Source of the DNA: Nitrospira sp.
Lineage (GTDB): Bacteria > Nitrospirota > Nitrospiria > Nitrospirales > Nitrospiraceae
Assembly (NCBI GenBank): GCA_005116955.1
Contig: SWDI01000006.1
Span: forward strand, 104,619-168,618
Direction: 5' to 3'
DNA length: 64,000 nucleotides
Below are positions 45,391-53,406 of this stretch, piece after piece; position 1 is the stretch's first letter, and each line of letters begins with the position of its first letter. Position numbers and translations under genes: made by a program. The notes beneath the pieces are model-generated. The model had not been told where the DNA came from and ran no database searches. It was given only the letters and a program-made list of their open reading frames with translations.

Positions 45391-46328
45391 AAAAACCAAT
45401 AACTGCGACACTAGATCTTACGGCTCTTGATCGTACAACTCCTGCTCCTGCTTCAGCTCCTGATCCGATCGCCAAAGAACGGATCGTGACGGCTGAAGTC
45501 TTAGGGCGCCCACTTCAAATCCAAGTCAAAGACATTGACGAAGATCCTGAGCAGCCACGCCGAGAGTTCGGTGCGGAGAGTATGGAGGAACTGGAGAACA
45601 GTATTAGGCTGCACGGAGTCAAAACGCCCATCTCGATTCGTCCTCACCCCACTGAGCAAAAGCGATGGATTTTGAATTTCGGAGCCCGTCGGCTCAGGGC
45701 GTCAAAAGCTGTCGGGAAAGCCACGATTCCAGCATTCGTCGATCGGTCGCACACCGACTACCAACAAGTCATCGAGAATTTACAGCGTGAAGATCTGAAG
45801 CCGCGCGAGCTGGCGATATTTATTAAGAGGAAGATGGATGAAGGGGAAAAGCAGGCTCAAATTGCCGAACTGCTTGGCGTCAATCGGTCCATGGTTACGA
45901 ACCATTTAGCACTCATTGATCCACCGGCTTGCATCGATGAGATTTACACATCAGGGAAATGTTCTTCGGCCAAGACGCTCTACGATTTACGCAATCTCTA
46001 TAAGGAGTTTTCCAAGGAGGTTGAGCGGTGGTGTGCCACTGATCAGGAGATTACACGTGCCACGGTGTCGGCGTTATCCGCCAAGCTCAGGGGTCCACAA
46101 AAGCAAAAAATTTCCTCACCAAAAGTGGAGCAGGTGAGAGATGGACAAGTGCTCAGTTCAGCGACAACGATGCCGTCGCTGATCGTCGTTTTTCATGATC
46201 GATCTGGTACGGTAGATCTCCAGCACGCCCCTCAGCAACCGAACCACCTGATCGTCAATTTTGAGGATGGCAAGCAAGAGGAAGTGCCGGCTCGGCAATG
46301 TCAAATTGAGCGAATCATTTTCCAGTAA
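45387..46328 (+). CDS. parB: ParB/KorB-type centromere-binding protein
   Basis: A 313-residue protein. The N-terminal ParB domain has IDEDPEQPRREFG, HGVKTPISIRP and the arginine patch NFGARRLRASKAV (about residues 40-125). A helix-turn-helix region follows (EGEKQAQIAELLGVNRSMVTNHLALI, about 145-180). The C-terminal 60 residues (DRSGTVDLQHAPQQPNHLIVNFEDGKQEEVPARQCQIERIIF) resemble the SH3-like dimerisation domain of plasmid RK2 KorB, which points to a plasmid-type partition/regulator system rather than the chromosomal ParB. Three identical palindromes lie downstream. Confidence 0.88.
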   Translation: MKKPITATLDLTALDRTTPAPASAPDPIAKERIVTAEVLGRPLQIQVKDIDEDPEQPRREFGAESMEELENSIRLHGVKTPISIRPHPTEQKRWILNFGARRLRASKAVGKATIPAFVDRSHTDYQQVIENLQREDLKPRELAIFIKRKMDEGEKQAQIAELLGVNRSMVTNHLALIDPPACIDEIYTSGKCSSAKTLYDLRNLYKEFSKEVERWCATDQEITRATVSALSAKLRGPQKQKISSPKVEQVRDGQVLSSATTMPSLIVVFHDRSGTVDLQHAPQQPNHLIVNFEDGKQEEVPARQCQIERIIFQ

Positions 46329-46345
46329 CGACCTACCATTTACTT

Positions 46346-46374
46346 CCCCTCTCCATCTCTCAGATGGGGAGGGG
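46346..46374 (+). terminator. Hairpin behind parB
   Basis: Thirteen-base-pair stem (46346-46358 with 46362-46374, one G-T pair) and a three-base loop, 18 bases after the parB stop. No T-run follows, so it may be a terminator aided by Rho or simply an RNA-stabilising hairpin. Confidence 0.45.
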
Positions 46375-46498
46375 CCATCCAGAACAGTCCATTCCATCAC
46401 AGTCGTGTTCTCAATCTGGCAGCTTCATAGACGGAATTCATTGACCCATTCAGCTCCAGCTGATCTCTGTTACGAATAGCCAAAGTAGGCTGACCCAG

Positions 46499-46518
46499 TT
46501 GTTGGACATGTCCAACAA
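46499..46518. repeat. parS-like palindrome, copy 1
   Basis: Perfect 20-base palindrome TTGTTGGACATGTCCAACAA, about 170 bases after parB. The TGTT...AACA ends and the central hexamer resemble the architecture of known ParB sites (TGTTTCACGTGAAACA in Bacillus). Confidence 0.8.
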
Positions 46519-46626
46519 GCACCCCTACCATCCATCATGGCTCATCACGGTTTGGATAAAGTTTTAGCTCGTACTGTTTCGTCTCCAACTCTGAGACAAG
46601 CTTTCGTCTTGTGAAGAGGAGAAATC

Positions 46627-46646
46627 TTGTTGGACATGTCCAACAA
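46627..46646. repeat. parS-like palindrome, copy 2
   Basis: Identical 20-base palindrome, starting 128 bases after copy 1. Confidence 0.8.
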
Positions 46647-46766
46647 CCTGACGCGTCATGCATCGCGGTCTTTTATGTCAGGTAGACAGTCGCCATCCAA
46701 GATCCATCTGCTCATCCAGATCCATCCCTGCGTGCCAAGATCACGCTCACGTCGGGATAGAAACTT

Positions 46767-46786
46767 TTGTTGGACATGTCCAACAA
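46767..46786. repeat. parS-like palindrome, copy 3
   Basis: Identical 20-base palindrome, 140 bases after copy 2; the dyad extends by one further pair (46766/46787). Confidence 0.8.
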
Positions 46787-47052
46787 ATCACTCTCCCATT
46801 CAAGCTCCATCATCACGCAATGCATCATGGGTCTGAAGGGGATCGTTTTGAAAAGAAGCGAGGGAGGAGTCTGAGTCAACCTGACTTTCAACTGGTGGAG
46901 AAGCTCAGCTGTAGGCCATTGAGGATGGTAGGTATGCTGGAGGTCTACGGCGCGAGGCAAGACTACCTGCTCATTCCTGTGCCATGCAGGATTCAAGATT
47001 CGACCTATGATGTGCGTGTCGTTCCCACGCTCTCGCATGCGGACTGAATCCG
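46787..47052. other. Interval without a confident gene
   Basis: A 129-codon plus-strand frame (46658-47047) and a minus-strand frame (46712-47038) span it, but both also run through a parS-like palindrome, lack ribosome sites and show no family features. I treat the stretch as non-coding, possibly part of the centromere region. Confidence 0.4.
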
Positions 47053-47055
47053 TGG

Positions 47056-47091
47056 CCAGACCTCAGCGGCATCGGCGCCGCCGAGGTCTGG
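47056..47091 (-). terminator. Strong hairpin after the RTX gene
   Basis: Nine-base-pair stem (CCAGACCTC with GAGGTCTGG) extended by a second GC-rich stem around a six-base loop, 24 bases past the stop of the minus-strand RTX gene. No T-run; probably a transcription terminator or 3' stabiliser. Confidence 0.5.
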
Positions 47092-47114
47092 TCAGAGCGG
47101 GCGAGCCGCGCGGC

Positions 47115-49439
47115 TCAGATGATGGCGAGATCGGTCAGGCTACCGGTGACGCCCACCAGTTCGATGACTGCATCGGTGCCCTCCTGAAATCCAGCCGTCC
47201 CGTTGTTCAGCGCCAGGAAGGTGCGGCTGCCGAGGCTGAAGGTTGCGGCGCCGTTGGCGGCGAAGGTGCCGGCGGTCAGCACGTCATTGATCTTGTCCTG
47301 GGTGAGGGCGGTCACGGCGCCCAACTCTCGCAGATTGGCCGCACTGACCGCCGTGGGGCCATCGATGCGGTCCGTGCCGATCTTGAGGTCGATAATCCTG
47401 TCGAACCCGGCCAGGGGCGAGTCGACGAGCGCGAAGCGGAAGGTATCGTTGCCCAAGCCGCCGGTGAGGATATCGGCCCCCGTCCCGCCTACCAACAGGT
47501 CGTTGCCCTTGCCGCCGAGCAGGGTGTCGTCGCCCGCCCTGCCGGTGAGCCGGTCGTTGCCCTTGCCGCCGTCAAGATAGTCAGGGCCGGCATTGCCGGT
47601 GAGGCAGTTGTTGCCGTTGCCGCCGACTTGGCGCGTGCCGATGGTGAGGCTCACGGCGCCCTGTACGGTGGTGCTGCCGTCGCTCAGGGTGTACTGAAAG
47701 CCGCCGGCACCGCTCCCGGTTGGCGTGAAGGTGATGACGTCGTCGCTCCGGTCGCCTGGGGTCCCGTGGTCGCTGAGCACTACGCTGCCTTGCACGGCAC
47801 TGCCGACCGCGGTGATGGCCAGCGTGGTTCCTTGATCGACATCGCTGTCGTTCGCCAGCAGGCTGGCCACGGACAGCGTGAGCGGCGTGCCCTGGGTAGC
47901 CACGCCGGTATCGGCGCCCGCCACCGGCGCATCGTTGACACCCTGGATCGTGACCATGATGTCCTGGCTCGCCGTGCCGTCCGTTGACTTCACCGTGAAG
48001 GTCTCCTCCTTCGTGGCGCCGGCCGCAAGGGATTGCACGGCGCTGTTGGCGACCTCATAGGTCCAGGCGTCGGCGGTCGTGATCGAGAGGGTTCCGAGGG
48101 GGCTGCCGACCGGTGTGACGGTGGTCTGGACCCCATTCTCACCCTGATCAACATCGCTCACGCTTAGAGTACCAGTGGTGGTCAGATTTGGCGTAGTGGC
48201 ATCTTCGGTGACCGTGCCGGTGGTGTCGCCGCTGATGCTGGCCGCATCGTTGACGCCAGTGATGGTGAGGGTGACCGTTGCGTCATCGGTGCCGCCCTTG
48301 CCGTCGGCCACGCGGTAGGTAAACGATTCGGTGGTCGAGGCGCCCTGGGTCAGGGACTCATAGCCGCCGTTGGGGTTGAAGCTGAAGGCGCCACTAGCCT
48401 GGATGGTGAGCCGGCCGCTGCCCAGCGCGATCTCGGCACCCACGTTGGCGGCGCTGCCCTTGACCTGGCTCACGGTGAGGCTGTCGCCATCGGGATCGCT
48501 GTCGGCGGTGGTGGGGGGGGTGGCGCTCAACACATCGCCCGTGACCGCACTGTCTTCTGTGGTGCTCACGGCATCGTCCACCGCCACCGGCGCGCGATTT
48601 GGCACATTGAGAAAGGTCCGCAGCTGGCCGTTGTCGCTCCCAACGACGAGATCGAGCCGACCGTCGCCATTGACATCACTGAGAGTAGGGGTGCTGTTAA
48701 ACCCCACATCGAGGCCGGTGAAGGGGTTGGCGGTGCCGGTTTGCTCGACGTAGACCGGAGCGCGGGCAGTGCCAGTGTTTTGGAAGTAGCGCAGCGTGCC
48801 GTCGAATTCCCCGACGACTGCATCGAGGTCGCCGTCGCTGTCGAGGTCGCCGAGGGTGGGGATGCTGCCCGTCCCATCGATGCCGGTGAAGGGGTTGGCG
48901 GGGCCGGTTTGCTCGACGTAGACCGGAGCTGTGGCCGTGCCGGTGTTCTGGTAGTAGTTGAGGAAGCCGAAATTTGCCCCGACGGCTGCATCGAGGTCGC
49001 CGTCGCCGTCGAGGTCGCCAAAGGTGGGGGTGCTGATACTTCCTACATCAATACCGGTGAAGGGGTTGGCAGTGTCGGTTTGCTCGACGTAGGTTGGCGC
49101 GCTGGCAGTGCCAGTGTTTTGGAAGTAGCGCAGCGTGCCGTCGCCTGCCCCGACGGCTGCATCGAGGTCGCCGTCGCTGTCGAGGTCGCGGAGGGTGGGG
49201 GCGCTGAAATTCCCTACATCGATGCCGGTGAAGAGGTTGGCCGCACCGGTTTGTTCGGCATACACTGGAGCGGTGGCCGTGCCCCGGTTCTGGTAGTAGT
49301 TCAGGTTGCCGTCGAATTCCCCGACGACTGCATCGAGGTCGCTGTCGCCGTCGAGATCGCCGAGGGTAGGGGCGCTGCCAACCCCCACATCGAGGCCAGT
49401 GAAGGGGTTAGTTGGTCCGGTCTGTTCGAGAAAACTCAT
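47115..49439 (-). CDS. RTX/VCBS-repeat secreted calcium-binding protein
   Basis: A 774-residue protein from the ATG at 49439 with ribosome site AAGGAGG. No N-terminal signal is visible. Five tandem 57-residue FG-GAP-like repeats fill about 1-290 (core GDLDGDGDLDAVVG and YFQNTGTA). Next come cadherin/VCBS-type domains (about 295-620; NRAPVAVDD, ITGVNDAASISGD, GVNDAPVAGADTG), RTX nonapeptides (GGKGNDRLTGRAGDDTLLGGKGNDLLVGG, about 645-700) and a C-terminal segment like a type I secretion signal. It should be exported by a type I system and fold with calcium; no such exporter is in the window. The large antisense frames here are shadows. Confidence 0.88.
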   Translation of the reverse strand: MSFLEQTGPTNPFTGLDVGVGSAPTLGDLDGDSDLDAVVGEFDGNLNYYQNRGTATAPVYAEQTGAANLFTGIDVGNFSAPTLRDLDSDGDLDAAVGAGDGTLRYFQNTGTASAPTYVEQTDTANPFTGIDVGSISTPTFGDLDGDGDLDAAVGANFGFLNYYQNTGTATAPVYVEQTGPANPFTGIDGTGSIPTLGDLDSDGDLDAVVGEFDGTLRYFQNTGTARAPVYVEQTGTANPFTGLDVGFNSTPTLSDVNGDGRLDLVVGSDNGQLRTFLNVPNRAPVAVDDAVSTTEDSAVTGDVLSATPPTTADSDPDGDSLTVSQVKGSAANVGAEIALGSGRLTIQASGAFSFNPNGGYESLTQGASTTESFTYRVADGKGGTDDATVTLTITGVNDAASISGDTTGTVTEDATTPNLTTTGTLSVSDVDQGENGVQTTVTPVGSPLGTLSITTADAWTYEVANSAVQSLAAGATKEETFTVKSTDGTASQDIMVTIQGVNDAPVAGADTGVATQGTPLTLSVASLLANDSDVDQGTTLAITAVGSAVQGSVVLSDHGTPGDRSDDVITFTPTGSGAGGFQYTLSDGSTTVQGAVSLTIGTRQVGGNGNNCLTGNAGPDYLDGGKGNDRLTGRAGDDTLLGGKGNDLLVGGTGADILTGGLGNDTFRFALVDSPLAGFDRIIDLKIGTDRIDGPTAVSAANLRELGAVTALTQDKINDVLTAGTFAANGAATFSLGSRTFLALNNGTAGFQEGTDAVIELVGVTGSLTDLAII
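48696..49430 (-). repeat. Five 171-bp tandem repeats in the RTX gene
   Basis: Units begin with codons for EQTG and repeat about every 171 bases; neighbouring units are highly similar in DNA, for example GGTGAAGGGGTTGGCGG-type blocks near 48718, 48888, 49059 and 49229. Such arrays are recombination-prone. Confidence 0.85.
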
Positions 49440-49534
49440 CTGGTGCCTCCTTCTGATGTGTGTGGTGGATGAGGACCCTGCCCACTGCCAGTTGGGATCC
49501 AGAGGCAGGGTGCGGGAAATAAGATGGAACATTT

Positions 49535-49765
49535 ATGTGCAACATCGAGGCGGATGGTCAAGGAAAAAGATCCAGAATCGTGCGGTGTGGTGGGCCGACG
49601 CCGAGGGTGTCAGGCACCCTTGCTGAGATGGCGGAGGCGGCAGAGATCATGAGCGTGACGGAGCGTACAGTACGTCGGTGGAGGAGACACTTCTTGTCAA
49701 ATCTTGAATCGTGTATGCGGAGCGATCAAGGAGGAACGCTGTATGAGGACGTATTGATTCGCTGA
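49535..49765 (+). CDS. Possible small helix-turn-helix protein or remnant
   Basis: The frame gives up to 76 residues. Only the second half is protein-like: LAEMAEAAEIMSVTERTVRRWRRHFLSN resembles a helix-turn-helix as in transposases or small regulators, followed by an acidic tail. No clear ribosome site is seen at the start and the first half is low quality. It could be the remnant of an insertion-sequence gene. Confidence 0.25.
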   Translation: MCNIEADGQGKRSRIVRCGGPTPRVSGTLAEMAEAAEIMSVTERTVRRWRRHFLSNLESCMRSDQGGTLYEDVLIR

Positions 49766-49963
49766 GGTGCCGCTTGGTCAATTGCCGTGAGATGAGTTGT
49801 CTCATTCATCGTGATACTGTCTGTATCCCGAAGGAATCATCCACAAGACATCAGCCACTCGCACCATCGCACTGTCTTCGAATGTCCTGAGCTTGCGCAG
49901 ATGCTGATCGCCGGATCCGATCACATCCGCCTGAACGTAGAGAACAGAATAGGGGACGGGCTA

Positions 49964-50115
49964 CTGTTCTAATAGGTTGCGGGAAAACCATCCGTTCATC
50001 CTTCGAGAGCCTCAGGACGAACGGGGCCGCTGTTGAATATGCGAGGATTTTCCGTTCGTGCTGAGCCCGTCGAAACACACAATTCGAGTTTTTCCGCAGC
50101 CTGCTAAGAAAACAG
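49964..50115. mobile_element. MITE-like element with terminal inverted repeats
   Basis: Left end from 49964 (CTGTTCTAATAGGTTGCGGG, then AAAA) is an imperfect inverted copy of the right end that finishes at 50115 (TTTTTCCGCAGCCTGCTAAG, then AAAACAG), about 25 bases each. The 152-base interior has no gene but contains REP-like palindromes: 49992-50024 (CCGTTC...GAACGG) and a related half at 50052-50078 (CCGTTCGTGCTGAGCCCGTC). The right-end motif recurs at 55248-55265. Confidence 0.65.
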
Positions 50116-50223
50116 TGTCAATGGTGTGATGGGGCAACAAGTGCCTACCAGTCATCGGTCGTCTCGCCGAGGCAGCGGATGAGGAAGATGACTTCGTCAG
50201 AATCGGTCGGCGATATCAGCGGG

Positions 50224-50562
50224 CTACAGCAAGGTTTGGAGCTTGCTCAGTGTCTCCATTACCACGTTTGACGAAGCCGTCCCTTTCTTCACGGCTTGGC
50301 GAGTCTTCCAATCCAAGCTCTTGACCTGATCGGCCAGGACTACGCTCGTTTGGTGGGGATCGTCACTGATGACGACTTCGAATGGATAGCCTTTCTTCTG
50401 ACTGGTCATGGGGCAGCAGAGCATCAACCCGCTGGCTCGATTGTAACTGGCCGGTGAGAGCACGAGCGCAGGCCGGTGTCCAGCCTGCTTGTGACCGGAT
50501 TGTGGGTTAAATTGCAACCACACGATATCCCCTCGGTCTGGAATATAGCCTGGTTTCTTCAT
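50224..50562 (-). CDS. mazF: MazF/PemK-type endoribonuclease toxin
   Basis: A 112-residue toxin that cleaves mRNA. Family motifs: RGDIVWLQFNPQSGHKQAGHRPALVLSPASYN at the N terminus with the conserved Arg and Gly-x-Arg-Pro, CCPMTSQKKGYPFEV in the middle, and TSVVLADQVKSLDW near the C terminus. The start ATG at 50562 overlaps the antitoxin stop (TGATG); a GTG one codon earlier is possible. Confidence 0.93.
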   Translation of the reverse strand: MKKPGYIPDRGDIVWLQFNPQSGHKQAGHRPALVLSPASYNRASGLMLCCPMTSQKKGYPFEVVISDDPHQTSVVLADQVKSLDWKTRQAVKKGTASSNVVMETLSKLQTLL

Positions 50563-50804
50563 CACCAGATCTCGCGGCCGACTGAGGTGCCTGTCTCAAT
50601 CTCACCGTGCACGTTCTTCAGCGTAATCTGTTTGACGAGGTCTTCGAGGCGATACACACGTCGAAGATTGGGTTTCAACACGATGTTGCCGTCCTGCACC
50701 TCAATCTCCAAATCATCCTGCTCCTTAAGCCCGACTTGTTGAGCGACACTTTTGGGGACTCGAATTGCCAGACTGTTGCCCCACTTCTGCGCTGTCGTTT
50801 TCAT
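50562..50804 (-). CDS. mazE: MazE-type antitoxin (SpoVT/AbrB fold)
   Basis: An 80-residue DNA-binding antitoxin. It starts MKTTAQKWGNSLAIRVPKSVAQQVGLKEQDDLEIEVQDGNIVLKP, the swapped-hairpin AbrB-type domain that binds the operon promoter; the C-terminal 35 residues neutralise the toxin. Upstream of its start GGAGG lies at about 50810-50814. The pair is translationally coupled and close to the MITE-like element, an accessory context. Confidence 0.92.
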   Translation of the reverse strand: MKTTAQKWGNSLAIRVPKSVAQQVGLKEQDDLEIEVQDGNIVLKPNLRRVYRLEDLVKQITLKNVHGEIETGTSVGREIW

Positions 50805-50997
50805 GCATGCCTCCGATGTAGATACACGGTAGATACTATGCTGGCCGGTTCATGACGTCAAGAGGTTGAAGCAGGTGGTGCAGTGCATTGGTTAGGGAAG
50901 GAGGCTGATCGCCAACCAACTGGGCGCAGATAGCGAGTACCAGCCGTAATGTAGAAGAACGATACGCTCTAGTGGAGACGGAACGCTCGCGGAGGTC

Positions 50998-52632
50998 CTA
51001 TCTGCTTTGCACCATCGGCAATTCGCGCGATCCTTCTGCGGCTTGCTGAATCCGCTGGCGTTCGAGGCGTGAGGCTTCAAAGACGTTGTGGAGCATATCA
51101 TCGGCCACCTGGGTCAGCTGCGCGGCGGCATCTTTCATGTCGGCGTGCTCGACCAAGCGGGAGAGGACTTCAGCTTTCGTCGCGCCTTTCTTCTGTCCCA
51201 TGAACGGCTTCAGGAGGAGATAGGCCACGTCTCGTACTGCCATATGCCGCAGGAAGCGGCGGAGGAGTTGAAAGGTTTGGAGGGGGTAGTGGAGAAGTTT
51301 ATAGCCAAAAAGCCTTTTAATTCCAGCCTGTCGCACGCGGTTGATCGTTTCTCCTGAGAGACAGGTTGGATCGATCTCTGAACATTTAAAATATTTGTAC
51401 CAATCCGTGTTTTCGTTCACCAACCCGCGCTTCACATATTCCTGCCACAAGGGGGTGCCTCGATAGACACAGAGCCGATTGAACCCGAAGGTGTCGAGTG
51501 GAAGCTTCGATGCGAAGTCGAAGGTGGCGTCCATATCCTCAATCGTCTCGTCCGGGTTGCCCACGGTGAAGAATCCGTGCACGATCGTTATCCCGGCCTT
51601 CTTTGCATTCTTGACCGCAGTCGTCACTTGATCCAGCGTCTGTTCTTTCTTCAAGCGATCGAGAATCCTTTGACTGCCGCTCTCGATGCCGAACATCATG
51701 GCCTGGCAATTGGCCTTGGCCATGGCGGGGAAGAGATGTTGGGCGACGGAATCCACGCGTCCCTCGATGCCCCATCGGATCGTGAGCTTTTCATCCATAA
51801 TGCCCTTGCAAATGGCTTCGATCCGCTTGGGTTGGAGCAGAAAATGATCGTCGACAAACCCGACGGACTTATAACCCAGCGCTTCGAGATGTTTCATCTC
51901 CGCGACGACATGCTGCGGGCTGCGGGCTCGCCACTTCCCTTCGTTGAAGATCGGGATGTCGCAGAAGATACAGGGCCAGGGGCACCCACGAGACGTTTGC
52001 ATCGTTGTGAACCGGTCCATCGAAAGCACGACCGGGACGTCCAGCGGCATGGACTCAACATAGTCGAGCTTCAGGCTCTCACGATCAGGAAATGGCCACT
52101 GATCGAGCTGCCGTTCCATGGCGCGGTTTGGATTTTGGATGACCTGCCCATCCTTCATCCAGGTTAAGCTTGCGACATCTTGTGGGTTCTCAAAATTTGC
52201 CAGCAGATCGAGCAGCAGTTGCTCGCCGTCGCCTCGACAGACAAAGTCGACTTCAGGACATTGCAACTTCACGAGCGGGGCATTTAGGCTGGCAAACACG
52301 CCGCCGAACGCGAGCTTGACTGTCTGATTGGTCGCGCGAATCTCCCGCGCGAGCATCTTGGCATAGGGATAGCTGGTGGTACTCAGGAAACTGAGACCGA
52401 CGAGCGCTGGTTGCTCTTGATTGATCCGGTCGATGATGACCTGGTTCGGGGTGTCAGGGTTCGCCTGATCGAATAGCACACATTCGTGCCCTGCCTGTTT
52501 AATGACAGATGACAGTGACATGATGCCGATGGGAGGGAATCCCATCACGCGAACATTGCCGTTGGCAGCACGTGTTTTAGCCGGAAGGGCGTAGAACTGC
52601 GGATCGCGAACGTGGATGAGAAAAACTCGCAG
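50998..52632 (-). CDS. B12-binding-domain radical SAM protein
   Basis: Proposed 544 residues. The N terminus up to about 130 is a cobalamin-binding-like domain (FLIHVRDPQFYALPAKT, PPIGIMSLSSVIKQAGHECVLFDQ, FGGVFASLN), followed by a radical SAM core with the cluster motif CPWPCIFC (CX3CX2C, about residue 220) and a long helical C terminus. The first conserved residues lie upstream of the first GTG/ATG (52548): they are reached only by a CTG start at 52632, which has AAGGAG 5 bases before it. It probably alkylates or rearranges a substrate that cannot be named. A decayed copy lies at 43.8-44.1 kb. Confidence 0.85.
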   Translation of the reverse strand: MRVFLIHVRDPQFYALPAKTRAANGNVRVMGFPPIGIMSLSSVIKQAGHECVLFDQANPDTPNQVIIDRINQEQPALVGLSFLSTTSYPYAKMLAREIRATNQTVKLAFGGVFASLNAPLVKLQCPEVDFVCRGDGEQLLLDLLANFENPQDVASLTWMKDGQVIQNPNRAMERQLDQWPFPDRESLKLDYVESMPLDVPVVLSMDRFTTMQTSRGCPWPCIFCDIPIFNEGKWRARSPQHVVAEMKHLEALGYKSVGFVDDHFLLQPKRIEAICKGIMDEKLTIRWGIEGRVDSVAQHLFPAMAKANCQAMMFGIESGSQRILDRLKKEQTLDQVTTAVKNAKKAGITIVHGFFTVGNPDETIEDMDATFDFASKLPLDTFGFNRLCVYRGTPLWQEYVKRGLVNENTDWYKYFKCSEIDPTCLSGETINRVRQAGIKRLFGYKLLHYPLQTFQLLRRFLRHMAVRDVAYLLLKPFMGQKKGATKAEVLSRLVEHADMKDAAAQLTQVADDMLHNVFEASRLERQRIQQAAEGSRELPMVQSR

Positions 52633-52796
52633 ACAGACTCCTTGACCGAATCACGATCGAACGCGGAGTGACTATTGACGGAGTGAGTACGTGGAAAAAC
52701 TGAGGGAAGCAACCGTGTGGCTGACTCGATAGATGCACCGTACCATGCGTACATTTCTGTGTCAACGACGCGGTGGCCGAGGAGACTATTTGGTTG

Positions 52797-53345
52797 CTAG
52801 GAGGCTGGCTTCGGGGAACTACTGCTTTCAGAAAGAGCGCCGCGCTTGGCGCGAAAGAACTCCTGTAGGAGTTTCCGGCTCTCCTGTTCGAGGAGACCTC
52901 CCATCACCTGTACTCGGTGGTTGAGCCGGCGCTCGGCTGGAATATCAAAGATCGATCCGCACGCACCGGCTTTGGGATCCCAGGCTCCAAACACAAGTCG
53001 TGCAATGCGAGATTGCACGATCGCTCCGGCACACATGGGGCAGGGCTCCAACGTGACATAGAGTGTTGTTTCAGTGAGTCTCCACGTTCGGAGCTGTTCG
53101 GCCGCTTTACGGATCACGACCATTTCCGCGTGAGCCGTGGGATCCTGTGAAATTTCTCGATAGTTGTGACTGGCCGCGATCACTTCGTGGTTGTGCACGA
53201 GGACTGCGCCGATGGGGACTTCTCCTGCCTGCGGGGCGAGAGCTGCCTGCTGGAGAGCCAGCTCCATGTAATAAGAATCGTCTGGTTCTGGCGGCAGCAA
53301 GGGTGATGTTGTGGAGTCCCTGATGGTCACGGTGCATGCTAGCAT
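52797..53345 (-). CDS. tadA: tRNA-specific adenosine-34 deaminase
   Basis: Converts A34 to inosine in tRNA-Arg. The cytidine-deaminase fold has the zinc motif His72-Ala-Glu74 (TAHAEMVVI) and Cys102/Cys105 in LEPCPMCAGAIV; the catalytic glutamate is Glu74. VPIGAVLVHN and GACGSIFDIP are typical of TadA. The 182 residues include an N-terminal extension of about 26; an internal Met27 (MELALQQA) could be the true start. Confidence 0.93.
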   Translation of the reverse strand: MLACTVTIRDSTTSPLLPPEPDDSYYMELALQQAALAPQAGEVPIGAVLVHNHEVIAASHNYREISQDPTAHAEMVVIRKAAEQLRTWRLTETTLYVTLEPCPMCAGAIVQSRIARLVFGAWDPKAGACGSIFDIPAERRLNHRVQVMGGLLEQESRKLLQEFFRAKRGALSESSSSPKPAS

Positions 53346-53406
53346 AGGAGCTGGAGAGAGGGACAGGAGTGAGGAAAATTGATGAGCTGGCGACGACCCG
53401 TAGTAT

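Noticed and set aside
46658..47047. 129-codon plus-strand frame behind parB
   Set aside because: It runs through a parS-like palindrome and overlaps an equal minus-strand frame; no start signal.
47007..47987. 326-codon plus-strand open frame opposite the RTX gene
   Set aside because: Antisense of RTX/VCBS repeats; its Ala/Gly/Val-rich repetitive text follows from the repeats.
48741..49472. 243-codon plus-strand repetitive open frame
   Set aside because: Antisense of the five tandem repeats in the RTX gene.
49851..50078. 75-codon minus-strand frame containing FVLRLSKDERMVF
   Set aside because: It is produced by the REP-like palindromes of the MITE-like element and is not a gene.
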